Source: an uncultured Mollicutes bacterium
GTDB lineage: Bacteria > Bacillota_I > Bacilli_A > Acholeplasmatales > Anaeroplasmataceae
Assembly (NCBI GenBank): GCA_947174785.1
Contig: CAMWKG010000001.1
Span: 98,251 to 162,250, forward strand
Length of the DNA stretch: 64,000 nt
Direction of reading: 5' to 3'
The notes under the pieces: generated by a model
The model's database searches: none
What the model was told of the DNA's origin: nothing
What the model saw: the letters and a program-made list of their open reading frames with translations, nothing else
Translations under genes and position numbers: made by a program
Part shown: positions 52,348-60,898 of the stretch, piece after piece
How positions within the stretch are numbered: position 1 is the first letter of the stretch
How the letters are laid out: every line of letters starts with the position of its first letter

Positions 52348-53166
52348 CTAATACACATCTCGTTTATTTAGAATAAAGGTTCCTAAGATGTTATATATCA
52401 TTGCCCAAGCAACTGAGCATAACAAGCAAATTAGAATAGCTAATCCGTTACTTGATAAGCATGCAAATACGGAGGAGCCATATAAGAAAACATTAAGTAT
52501 AGGAGTATTACCAACAACTGCTGCAGCACCTATTACAGGAATACCAGTACCTAAGATGAAGCATAGAGCTATAGAAATTCCAAACTTAGAACGGAAAATA
52601 ACATTAATAAAGGTATAAAGGCTCGCCCAACCTAGACTCATAATCATTTTACCAAGGATAGCACTAATCAATGAACCTACATTGATTGCAAAGGGCAATC
52701 CTGTGAAAGCTGCTGAGAGTACACCACCGATAAGATAGGTGATACACATTCCCATCATTGAGAAAGCTCCAAGTAAGGTTTTAGAAATCATGTAATCCTG
52801 TTTTTTCGCATGAGTGGTAAAGAGTTGCTTTACATATCCACTCTTATAATCATGTCCAATGAAGATAGAAATCATAATACCACCAAAGATAAATACCATA
52901 TTCATATTGGCATAATCTCCCATATCATTTATGATATATAAAGGATTTTTTGCTGCTATAATCTGCCAAGCATTTGTAAACATTCCTGCTGTTTCTCCAT
53001 CACCTGCAGCACCCATTGAAACTAAGGCTGGAATGAATGCAGCTATAGCAAGAAAGATATAGAGAAGTGGTGTGTGAAATAATCTATAAAAATCTACACT
53101 AAGCATTCCTTTGATTCTTTTGAAGAAGCTAGGGCTTTCAAATTGTAATTCATGTGTGTTTTCCAT
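52348..53166 (-). CDS. ABC-2 type permease (copy A)
   Basis: A 272-residue permease with six helices, resembling copy B. It shares the N-terminal layout F-K-R-I-K-G-M-L-S-V-D-F-Y-R-L (compare AKRLKTMLKVDFKRMF in copy B). It starts one base inside the end of the copy A ATPase. The two ATPase-permease pairs arose by duplication and probably form two transporters, or one with mixed subunits. Confidence 0.82.
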   Translation of the reverse strand: MENTHELQFESPSFFKRIKGMLSVDFYRLFHTPLLYIFLAIAAFIPALVSMGAAGDGETAGMFTNAWQIIAAKNPLYIINDMGDYANMNMVFIFGGIMISIFIGHDYKSGYVKQLFTTHAKKQDYMISKTLLGAFSMMGMCITYLIGGVLSAAFTGLPFAINVGSLISAILGKMIMSLGWASLYTFINVIFRSKFGISIALCFILGTGIPVIGAAAVVGNTPILNVFLYGSSVFACLSSNGLAILICLLCSVAWAMIYNILGTFILNKRDVY

Positions 53167-54071
53167 TATTCTTCTACCTCCTTTTTACTCATTAGTTCAA
53201 TATAATATTCTTCAAGGCCTACCTTGTTCTTTTCAATTTCACTGACTGAGTGTCCATTTTCTAGTAAATATTTAACAATACGTTCCGCATCATCTACATC
53301 ATAAACTCTGATATATTCTTCTTCTAAACGTACATTTTCAAATCTCTTTTGTAAAACAGTTAAAGCTTCCTTCATATGCTTTGTCTTAAGGGATACAAAT
53401 ACTCTAGAGCGATTTTCCATCTCTTGTGCAGAAAGTTCTTGAATTAATCTTCCCTGACGGATAATCCCATAGTGAGTTGCAATTTTTTCAAGTTCTCCTA
53501 AAATATGAGATGAAATGAGAACTGTACATCCTAAATTCTGAGTAATATCGACAATGATTTCTCTCATGATTCGCATTCCATCTGTATCGAGTCCATTGAT
53601 GGGCTCATCTAAAATCAATAATGCTGGATTTCCAAGTAATGCCATCGCAATACCAATTCTTTGCTTCATACCTAAAGAACAGCTTTTAAATTTTATTTTT
53701 GCAGAATCCTCCATACGAACAATTTTTAATACTCGATTGATTTCTTCTGTTTTATTTTGGATTCCTAGATTGAGTGCCTGCATATAAAGGTTTGCCCATA
53801 CACTTGAATTAGGAAAACAGCCTGCACTCTCTATTAAGGCTCCAACTCTAGCACGTACTCCTACATCTGAATAATCTTTTCCAAATAATTTTATTTCTCC
53901 TTGATCTGGTACTAAGTGTCCACAGATTAATTTCTCTGTTGTAGATTTACCTGATCCATTTTCCCCGATAAATCCATAAATTGCTCCAACGGGAACTGTC
54001 ATATTTAAATTATCTACTGCATACATTCCCCTGAAGCTTTTTGATAGATTTTTAATTTCAATAGCATTCAT
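53166..54071 (-). CDS. BcrA-type ABC transporter ATPase (copy A)
   Basis: A 301-residue ATPase with the same order of motifs as copy B: GENGSGKST, SLGMKQR, LLILDEPINGLD. It begins with AGGAGGA before ATG. It is the first gene of the operon and lies 120 bases downstream of a palindrome resembling the TetR operator at 57119-57164. A role in exporting or clearing an envelope-active peptide is inferred. Confidence 0.88.
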   Translation of the reverse strand: MNAIEIKNLSKSFRGMYAVDNLNMTVPVGAIYGFIGENGSGKSTTEKLICGHLVPDQGEIKLFGKDYSDVGVRARVGALIESAGCFPNSSVWANLYMQALNLGIQNKTEEINRVLKIVRMEDSAKIKFKSCSLGMKQRIGIAMALLGNPALLILDEPINGLDTDGMRIMREIIVDITQNLGCTVLISSHILGELEKIATHYGIIRQGRLIQELSAQEMENRSRVFVSLKTKHMKEALTVLQKRFENVRLEEEYIRVYDVDDAERIVKYLLENGHSVSEIEKNKVGLEEYYIELMSKKEVEE

Positions 54072-54194
54072 TTTTCTTCCTCCTAGTACTTTAAATTTTA
54101 GTCTTCTTATATTTAGGTTTATTAAAAGAAATGTTAAAGTTTTGTAAAATCATATATATTTCATCCATTTACAAGAATAGTTTAGCGTTTTTTT

Positions 54195-54240
54195 TTTAGA
54201 AACACCACAACACATATTCATATATGTGTCGTTTTCTAAA
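54195..54240. promoter_or_regulatory. palindromic operator candidate before the ABC operon
   Basis: The outer arms TTTAGAAA (54195-54202) and TTTCTAAA (54233-54240) pair, as do inner arms ACACATAT (54210-54217) and ATATGTGT (54222-54229). Between outer and inner arms is CACCACAACA, matching CCACAACA in the TetR divergon palindrome. The inner hairpin might also act as a weak terminator for the cardiolipin synthase gene, but it lacks a T-run. Regulatory role is inferred. Confidence 0.5.
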
Positions 54241-54269
54241 TATTTTTTTATATAATTTAGAATATATTT

Positions 54270-55832
54270 TTAAAACAATGGTGAAAAAACTTTTACCATT
54301 GCACGAATAAATCTCTGAAATAGATTTTCTTTGAGCATATTCTTTTCAAACTTTATGGATTTTTCCTGTGTGCAAAGGAAATCATTTTTTATATCTTCTA
54401 TCACTTTATGCTTATAGATCCAAACCCCATTTTCAAAATGATGAACAAGTGAACGATAATCTAAATTGATTGTACCAACAATAGCTGTTTCATCATCTGA
54501 AAGATAGGTTTTAGCATGTATAAAGCCTTTTTCATATTCATATATTTCGACACCAGCATTCATAAGACATGTATAATTGCTACGAGTCATAAGAAATACA
54601 AGCTTTTTGTCTGGAATATGTGGGGTAATGATTCGCACATCTATTCCACGTATAGCAGCATTCTCCAGAGCTTGTAATAATTCATTATCAATGATTAGAT
54701 ATGGAGTAGTAATATAAACATATCGTTTAGCTTGATTCAGCATATTGAGTATTGCAGTCTTCGCTACCTGCTTTTCAAATATAGGCTTTGGACCATCTCC
54801 AAATGGAATGCAATATCCTGCTTGTTCATGAAATTCAGTATTATAAAAATTCATAAAATTGTCATTTGATTTCGTATCATTTAACCCATAATCAATTAAG
54901 AATAACCGAGTAAGCTCATTTACTGCTTCTCCTTCTAAACGCAAGCCAACATCCTTCCAATGACCAAACTTTTTCACTTTGTTTATATACTCATCTGCAA
55001 TATTTACACCACCTGTAAATCCAATTTTACCATCGATAACTGTTATCTTTCTGTGGCTACGATTGTTAAATTCATTATTCGCTTGACCACGAAGACGAGA
55101 AAAAGGAACAGCTTTAATACCAAACTTTTTTAATTGCTTATGATAATTTCCAGGCAAGGTCATCATACATCCTATATCATCATATACTACACGTACCTCA
55201 ACACCATTTTTCACTTTTTCTTTAAGTATCTCTAAAATGGTATTCCAAAATAAACCTTCTTCTATAATAAAATATTCCATAAAGATGAATTTTTCTGCCT
55301 TACGTAAATCCTCAACCATAGCAGCGAAAAGCTCTTCTCCAAGTGTATAATAACGAATATCTGTATTTCCATAAATATGAGATTCGGAAAGTTTATTTAA
55401 AAACACTGCTTGTGAAGCAATAATTTCGCTATCTTGGCTTACTTCGGTAATTTCTTTTGTATCATCTTTTTCCATTTGCTGCTTCACAAGATTCTTTATT
55501 CGTTTGCTTTGCTTTTTAGTAAGCTTACGAGAATAAAACATAAAGTAAAGCATGAAGCCTACAATCGGTACGAGCATATTGAAAAAGAGCCAAGGCAATT
55601 TATAATCTGGATTATCTTTACGATTGATGATAGCTATGGATACACCAAATTGGGTTAACACAACCGCAAAATAAAAGTATGGGATATACATTGTAAGGAG
55701 TGTCATTACTGCAATGACACCTACTGTTTCAAGCACTACAAGAAAAATAGCAAGAATATATCGAAACGGGATATAATTGATTTCCCGTTCTTTATGTTTG
55801 TTATATTCGTTAATTATGATTTTTTTCTTCAT
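54270..55832 (-). CDS. cls: cardiolipin synthase (phospholipase D family)
   Basis: Makes cardiolipin from two phosphatidylglycerols in the membrane. Two N-terminal membrane helices (about 20-90) precede two HKD motifs: SHRKITVIDGKIGFTGG near residue 260 and HAKTYLSDDETAIVGTINLD near residue 435. The 520-residue length is normal. It lies in the same strand block as the repeat protein and acetyltransferase and precedes the ABC operon. Raised cardiolipin is a known envelope-stress change, fitting the proposed regulon. Confidence 0.93.
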   Translation of the reverse strand: MKKKIIINEYNKHKEREINYIPFRYILAIFLVVLETVGVIAVMTLLTMYIPYFYFAVVLTQFGVSIAIINRKDNPDYKLPWLFFNMLVPIVGFMLYFMFYSRKLTKKQSKRIKNLVKQQMEKDDTKEITEVSQDSEIIASQAVFLNKLSESHIYGNTDIRYYTLGEELFAAMVEDLRKAEKFIFMEYFIIEEGLFWNTILEILKEKVKNGVEVRVVYDDIGCMMTLPGNYHKQLKKFGIKAVPFSRLRGQANNEFNNRSHRKITVIDGKIGFTGGVNIADEYINKVKKFGHWKDVGLRLEGEAVNELTRLFLIDYGLNDTKSNDNFMNFYNTEFHEQAGYCIPFGDGPKPIFEKQVAKTAILNMLNQAKRYVYITTPYLIIDNELLQALENAAIRGIDVRIITPHIPDKKLVFLMTRSNYTCLMNAGVEIYEYEKGFIHAKTYLSDDETAIVGTINLDYRSLVHHFENGVWIYKHKVIEDIKNDFLCTQEKSIKFEKNMLKENLFQRFIRAMVKVFSPLF

Positions 55833-55853
55833 AGTGATTCACCCCTAAAAACT

Positions 55854-56413
55854 TTACTTATGTGGAATTTCTTTTACAACCTTACAAGGATTTCCTACTG
55901 CTACCGTATAAGGAGGTATATCCTTTGTTACAACCGATCCCGCACCTATCACTGCACCCTCACCAATTGTTACTCCTGGCAGAACAGTTACATTTGCTCC
56001 AAGCCACGTTTTATCTCCTATTATAACTGGCTTATCACAAATCCTCCTCTTAGTCTTTCCTCTGCATCAAGAGTATGATTTGTACAAATGATATTACATC
56101 CAGGACCAATAAGAGCACAATGACCTATTGTGATAATGTTAGAATCTAGAAAGGTACAGTCAAAATTAATCATTGCAGTACCTTTAAAATGAATATTCTT
56201 ACCAAATACACACTTAAAGCCATCTTCTATAAATACATATTCGTTATATCCCGTGACAAGCTCTTTAATAATTTCTGTTCGTCTAGAGTCTAAAGGATTT
56301 GTATGATTAAATTCATATAAAAGTTCTTTGACTTTCATTTGGAAATGTACAACACCTGCATCTCTACGACTAAACTGTTCGCCTGAAAGTGCTTTTTCAA
56401 GCTCAGTCTTCAT
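55854..56413 (-). pseudogene. sugar O-acetyltransferase, frameshifted (maltose/galactoside acetyltransferase-like)
   Basis: Left-handed beta-helix acetyltransferase of the LacA/Maa family. The first part (residues 1-~130, with IEDGFKCVFGKN, GKNIHFKGTAMIN and [17 protein letters not shown]) ends with an early stop at 56021. The rest continues in another frame from about 56037 to 55854: [20 protein letters not shown], then [19 protein letters not shown] and a stop. A loss of one base near 56030-56040 accounts for it. It may be a dead gene or an assembly error. The start MKTELEKAL has AGGTGA upstream and overlaps the repeat protein. Confidence 0.85.
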
Positions 56414-57059
56414 AATCTTCACCTGTAACTTCTACCACATACTTTCCATCAAGTCCTTTTGTTTTTAAGAATTCGTTAAACTCACGAGAAAGGTCCTCTG
56501 CGGTGTACTCACTTGTATTTTTAGCTGGCGATTCATGTCCTGTGGTAGTTCTATAAGTACTAGTTTGTACCTTTGCAATATTTGCTTTGGTTTGTGCTGA
56601 GACTCTATCTACAGCTGCTGCAGTTTTGGCAGAAGCTTCTTTGGCTCCTTTCTTGATGTTGGCAATAATAAGCTGAACCTTTGCTTTAAAGCCTTTGGTA
56701 TGTAGAAGCTCTGTAAATTCTGGATTGTTTTCAGCAGATTGCTTTTTCACTTCTTCAAGCTGTTTTTTATCTGCTTCTTTTTGCTTGCGAGTATTTTCTG
56801 CCATATTCGCAAACGCTACCTTGAACTTTGCTACTATACCCTTAGTGTGGCAAAATTCCTCAAATTGTTTACTGATTTCTTCATATTGTTTTTCATTGTT
56901 TTGTTGCATTGTTTTTAATCTCCTTATTCTAATAATATTGTTGTTTTTTTCAGCATGGGCAAGTAATATTTTCCATCTTGCATCATCTGTTGCCGATAAG
57001 AATTCTTTGTAATCCTTATCTGTTAAAAAAGAATCTTTATATTCTTCGCTTTGAGCCAT
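56403..57059 (-). CDS. repeat protein with F-x-E-F...TKG...K motif, unknown function
   Basis: A 218-residue charged protein, no signal or membrane helix. Three clear repeats: FEEFCHTKGIVAKFKV (66-81), FTELLHTKGFKAKVQL (115-130) and FNEFLKTKGLDGKYVV (194-209), and a weaker one at about 17-31 (YKEFLSATDDARWKI). Lys-rich coiled-coil-like linkers separate them. No known family recognised. It is divergent from the TetR gene and at the head of a block with acetyltransferase and cls, so its expression should follow TetR. It may bind DNA, membrane or a partner through the repeats; none is shown. Confidence 0.8.
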   Translation of the reverse strand: MAQSEEYKDSFLTDKDYKEFLSATDDARWKILLAHAEKNNNIIRIRRLKTMQQNNEKQYEEISKQFEEFCHTKGIVAKFKVAFANMAENTRKQKEADKKQLEEVKKQSAENNPEFTELLHTKGFKAKVQLIIANIKKGAKEASAKTAAAVDRVSAQTKANIAKVQTSTYRTTTGHESPAKNTSEYTAEDLSREFNEFLKTKGLDGKYVVEVTGEDYED

Positions 57060-57103
57060 TTTACACCTCTTCCTTTAAAGCAACCTTTCTTAATTGCAGC
57101 TTC

Positions 57104-57192
57104 ATTATAGCTTTTATTTTAGAAAGAAACCACAACATAAAAACCGAAAAGTGTTGGTTTCTAATTGTTTTTTTGTAGTTTTTTGCTATAAT
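57104..57192. promoter_or_regulatory. divergent promoters with TetR-type palindrome
   Basis: Rightward promoter: TTGTTT (57165-57170), 16 bases, TATAAT (57187-57192). Leftward promoter: TATAAT (57104-57109 on the minus strand) with TGGTTT 17 bases upstream. An imperfect inverted repeat at 57119-57164 has arms AGAAACCACAACA (57125-57137) and TGTTGGTTTCT (57152-57162), lying across both -35 areas. This is the expected place for the TetR operator and predicts repression of both genes. Confidence 0.65.
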
Positions 57193-57223
57193 AGAAATAA
57201 CAATATAGATAAGGAGTAATTAT

Positions 57224-57817
57224 ATGAATCGATCAGAGTCAAAGTTTCAAAATACCGCAAATAAAATGAGCAGTGCACTTATTTCTTTACTTGAGAGCAA
57301 GGAATTTGTAAATATTACAATTATGGATATCTGCAATAAAGCTGGTGTAAATCGCTCAACCTTTTATGCTCATTATGATAATACCTATGACTTATTAAAA
57401 GAAACACATCAAGCGTTGATTAGTAATTTTTTAACTGAATGTACCTTTGATGACCCTATTGATATGAAAGAACTTCCCTCACTGGATAAGGAAGAATTAA
57501 ACTTTATTTCTCCAAAATATTTATTACCTTATTTAAAATACATACAAAAGCACAAAAGGTTATTTAAGATTTATGCTGAAAATACTCACGTATTTGAAAC
57601 AAATGATATGGATAATTATATGATAGATAATCTATTTGTTCCGATTTATGCAAAGTATGGTGTTACAAATAAAAAACTCATCTACTATATGCAAAAATAT
57701 TTTCTTAAAGGAATTGATGCAATCATAAATGAGTGGGTACATCATGATTGTGAAGATGACATTATTTTTATTTGTGAAATTATAACCTATTGTGTAAGAC
57801 CAACGACAAAAAATTAG
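57224..57817 (+). CDS. TetR family transcriptional regulator
   Basis: A 197-residue TetR protein. The N-terminal helix-turn-helix reads ALISLLESKEFVNITIMDICNKAGVNRSTFYAHYDNTYDLL, closely matching the TetR_N consensus. The C-terminal ~140 residues form the ligand/dimer domain; no ligand can be inferred. It is transcribed away from the repeat protein. Palindromes related to its likely operator occur also before the ABC operon. Confidence 0.9.
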   Translation: MNRSESKFQNTANKMSSALISLLESKEFVNITIMDICNKAGVNRSTFYAHYDNTYDLLKETHQALISNFLTECTFDDPIDMKELPSLDKEELNFISPKYLLPYLKYIQKHKRLFKIYAENTHVFETNDMDNYMIDNLFVPIYAKYGVTNKKLIYYMQKYFLKGIDAIINEWVHHDCEDDIIFICEIITYCVRPTTKN

Positions 57818-58239
57818 AAAAGGATAATAATGGGCTGGCAAGCAAAAAGGGCTTTTTCTTCTTTCTATAATCTTTATCCTTTTTTTACTATTGATATTTT
57901 GAAATGTCTTTAAACATATAAAAATAGTAATTTATAGTTTTATTATAGTGTAGTAAAGAACATAACAAACAAAATACAAGAAATCATTTAATCAATTTTT
58001 TCTTTAAAATAATACAAAATAAAAGAGGACTATACACTTAAAAAGTTTTATAATCCTCTTTTTCTTCTGTTTACGAATAAATTGCTTATCGTAGCCTTGA
58101 ACTCCTTCCTCATCTGTCACATATAGCTCTACTTACATATAAGATTATGAAGCTTTATAATCTCTCCCATCATAGGTGATGAATGATGTACATCTAAGGA
58201 AGTAAATTGAAAGACTATGAGATATTTTATAAAAGAAAA
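57818..58239. other. gene-poor stretch with hairpin and possible coding relic
   Basis: No intact gene. A long inverted repeat, AAAAGAGGA (58021-58029) with TCCTCTTTT (58054-58062), may terminate the TetR transcript. On the minus strand near 58080-58125 a broken frame reads YVTDEEGVQGYDKQFIRK, which looks like a protein fragment but is not recognised. Otherwise I see nothing convincing. Confidence 0.4.
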
Positions 58240-58259
58240 AATCACCCAAAAGGGTGATT
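58240..58259 (-). terminator. terminator after SpoVIF-like gene
   Basis: AATCACCC-ttt-GGGTGATT, followed on the minus strand by TTTTTC. Confidence 0.85.
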
Positions 58260-58266
58260 GCTTTGA

Positions 58267-58509
58267 CTAGCGCTTCAATAATTTAAATAAGTCAGGTGTA
58301 ATTCCTTTATCCTTTAGCATTTTTACAATCCTATCCTCTTGTTCCTTGGATAAGGTCTTGTTAGCTAAGCCACACCCTTTACGTATAATTAATCTCAAAT
58401 TGTCCTCATCATTTAAATCAAGTGTTGATGCCTCACTTACTAACTCATACATCGCCTCTTGATTTATGTTTGATCTAGCAATTAAATCAATTATGTTCTT
58501 AAAATCCAT
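58267..58509 (-). CDS. SpoVIF-like sporulation protein
   Basis: An 80-residue acidic/basic helical protein. The core LRLIIRKGCGLANKTLSKEQEDRIVKMLKDKGI matches the SpoVIF (stage VI sporulation protein F) pattern V-x(4)-LANKxxSKEKEDKIVxxI. In Bacillus, SpoVIF helps assemble spore coat proteins late in sporulation. It is downstream of gpsA, on the same strand, with its own terminator. With the SpoIIIAH-like gene it suggests a spore-forming ancestry. Confidence 0.72.
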   Translation of the reverse strand: MDFKNIIDLIARSNINQEAMYELVSEASTLDLNDEDNLRLIIRKGCGLANKTLSKEQEDRIVKMLKDKGITPDLFKLLKR

Positions 58510-58559
58510 TTAAAAAATCCTCCCAAAATTAATATATGAGAGGATATTCGTTTAGTTGA

Positions 58560-59567
58560 CTAGGATACTATAATTACTTCTTCTTTTAAACTTCTGCTTA
58601 AAAGATTAGATAAAGCATCTTTAGCAGTACTTTCATTCTTAATGACCTGGTAGGCTGCTGAAATAATAGGTAGTTCAAGATTATGCTTTAAGCCAATTTG
58701 ATAAGCAGCTTCTATAGTTTTAATGCCTTCTACAGTCTGTGTCATAGAGGCTAAAGCTTCATTTACAGACATTCCTTGACCTATTTTTAAACCACATTGA
58801 AAATTTCTAGAATTCATTGAAGAAGCTGTAACAATCAAATCACCTACACCAGATAAGCCATAGGCAGTCTCTGTCTTACCACCCAAGGCAGAAACAATAA
58901 GTACTATTTCTCTTACACCTCTGCTGATTAAGAAGGCTCTGGCATTTTCCCCTAGCCCCATACCAAAAGCCACTCCAGATACTATAGCAATGGCATTTTT
59001 GATTGCTCCTGAGGTTTCAACACCAATCACATCACTTGAGGTATATACTCTTAAATAGCGAGCATTTGAAAAAAGATTTTGAACAAACTTTGCATCCTCT
59101 TCCTTATCTGATGCCGCAACTAATGCTGTAAGCTTTCTTAAGATAAGTTCTTCTGCATGAGAAGGTCCAGATAGATTGACATATCCTTTAAAATTCTTTT
59201 CCTCAATCTCATCCTTAACTATTTGACTTACACAATAGGAGGTTTCAGGCTCTATTCCTTTACTTACATTTATAAATAAAGCAGGCTTTTTCAAATAAGA
59301 ATTTACTTCCTTTAAAACTAATCTTGTTACCTTTGTGGGAACACTTAAAAGAATAATATCAGAAAAAGCTACAGCATCCTCTAGACTCAAAGTAGCCTTA
59401 ATATTTTCAGGTATCGTAATATCAAAAAATGGATGTGTATGCTCGTTATTAATTTTATCAACAAATATAGGATTGATATCACGAATTAAGACTTCGTGAT
59501 GATTATCTGATAGAACCTGAGCTAAGGTTGTTCCCCAAGCTCCTCCACCAATACAGGATACCTTCAT
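58560..59567 (-). CDS. gpsA: NAD(P)-dependent glycerol-3-phosphate dehydrogenase
   Basis: Makes glycerol-3-phosphate from dihydroxyacetone phosphate for phospholipid synthesis. The 335-residue protein starts VSCIGGGAWGTTLAQVLSD (NAD(P) site), has LSGPSHAEE and the catalytic Lys region ETSGAIKNAIAIVSG, and GVGDLIVTASS. It is three bases after der. It supplies the acceptor for the PlsC-like enzymes elsewhere in the window. Confidence 0.96.
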   Translation of the reverse strand: MKVSCIGGGAWGTTLAQVLSDNHHEVLIRDINPIFVDKINNEHTHPFFDITIPENIKATLSLEDAVAFSDIILLSVPTKVTRLVLKEVNSYLKKPALFINVSKGIEPETSYCVSQIVKDEIEEKNFKGYVNLSGPSHAEELILRKLTALVAASDKEEDAKFVQNLFSNARYLRVYTSSDVIGVETSGAIKNAIAIVSGVAFGMGLGENARAFLISRGVREIVLIVSALGGKTETAYGLSGVGDLIVTASSMNSRNFQCGLKIGQGMSVNEALASMTQTVEGIKTIEAAYQIGLKHNLELPIISAAYQVIKNESTAKDALSNLLSRSLKEEVIIVS

Positions 59568-59569
59568 AG

Positions 59570-60874
59570 TTAATCCCTCTTTCTAAATTCAAATTTTATA
59601 GGTGTACCAAAAAAATCAAAGTTTTTACGAATTTGGTTTTCTAAATAACGATGATAAGAAAAATGCAAATACTTTGGTTCATTGACAAAGAATGTGAATG
59701 TTGGCGGATTGACACCAACCTGAGAAGAATAATAAATTTTAATCTTTCCCCCATTAAATTCACTTGGTGGAAACATTGCAACTGCATCATTGATTACATC
59801 ATTTAATACAGAGGTAGAGATTCTTCTGTTATTTGCCTCATAGGCTTGTTCAATTGCAGGAAAAAGTGTATGTACACGTTTATTATCTAAAGCAGATAAG
59901 AATACAATAGGTGCATAGTCGAGATATTTGAATTCTTTTCTAATGTCTTCAGTAAAGCGTTGCATTGTCTTAGAATCCTTATCTACTAAATCCCACTTAT
60001 TTACAACAATAATACAAGGGCGATTATATTCTTCAATATACTGACCAACATGCGTATCTTGTTCTAAAATGCCTGTATCTGCATCCAAAACTAAAAGAAC
60101 TATGTCACTTCTTCCGATAGCATCTATGCTTCTTATCACAGAATATTTTTCAATATTTTCATATATTTTTCCACGCTTCTTTAAGCCTGCAGTATCAATA
60201 ACAACATACTCTTTATCATAGGCTTTAAAGCGTGTATCTATAGTATCTCTTGTAGTTCCTGCAATAGGAGATACTATAACACGATTGTCATTTAATAAAC
60301 AATTTGTTAAACTTGACTTTCCAACATTAGGTCTTCCAATTAAAGAAAAGTGAATCGCAGTGTCTGAAAAATTTTCTTCTTTTTTCGGAAAATGCTCAAT
60401 GACCTGATCTAATAAATTACCTGTACCTATTCCATGTGAGGAGGAAACAGGAATTGGATCTCCAAATCCTAATGCATAAAATTCATAAATATTATCCTTA
60501 AACTTTTGATCATCTACTTTATTAACAGCAAGAATAATAGGCTTTTTTGTTTGATATAACAGCTTTGCAATGTAGGTATCATCATTTGTTATACCGCTTC
60601 TACAATCTGTTAAAAAAACAATGACATCTGCCTCATCCATTGCAATCTCTGCTTGCATCTTTATTTCTGTCAAAAAAGGGGCATCCCCCAATTCGATTCC
60701 ACCAGTATCGATGAGGAAAAATTCCTTCGATAACCAGCTGCCTTTAGCATAAATTCGATCGCGAGTTACCCCTGGTTGATCATCAGTAATGGATAATCTT
60801 TCGCCAATAATACGATTAAATAGCGTTGACTTGCCAACATTTGGCCTACCAACAATTGCTACCTTTGGCAACAT
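59570..60874 (-). CDS. der: ribosome-assembly GTPase Der
   Basis: This essential GTPase for 50S maturation has two tandem G domains, each starting with GRPNVGKS (near residues 8 and 183), with NKVD and NKWD as G4 elements, and a C-terminal KH-like domain. The 434-residue length is normal. It lies 24 bases downstream of the fused cmk-rpsA gene. Confidence 0.97.
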   Translation of the reverse strand: MLPKVAIVGRPNVGKSTLFNRIIGERLSITDDQPGVTRDRIYAKGSWLSKEFFLIDTGGIELGDAPFLTEIKMQAEIAMDEADVIVFLTDCRSGITNDDTYIAKLLYQTKKPIILAVNKVDDQKFKDNIYEFYALGFGDPIPVSSSHGIGTGNLLDQVIEHFPKKEENFSDTAIHFSLIGRPNVGKSSLTNCLLNDNRVIVSPIAGTTRDTIDTRFKAYDKEYVVIDTAGLKKRGKIYENIEKYSVIRSIDAIGRSDIVLLVLDADTGILEQDTHVGQYIEEYNRPCIIVVNKWDLVDKDSKTMQRFTEDIRKEFKYLDYAPIVFLSALDNKRVHTLFPAIEQAYEANNRRISTSVLNDVINDAVAMFPPSEFNGGKIKIYYSSQVGVNPPTFTFFVNEPKYLHFSYHRYLENQIRKNFDFFGTPIKFEFRKRD

Positions 60875-60898
60875 ATTATCACCACCAAATACAAATTT

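Noticed and set aside
54195..54240. Simple terminator for cardiolipin synthase
   Set aside because: There is no T-run on the minus strand after the inner hairpin, and the outer arms match the TetR divergon, so an operator is the better reading; terminator activity remains possible.
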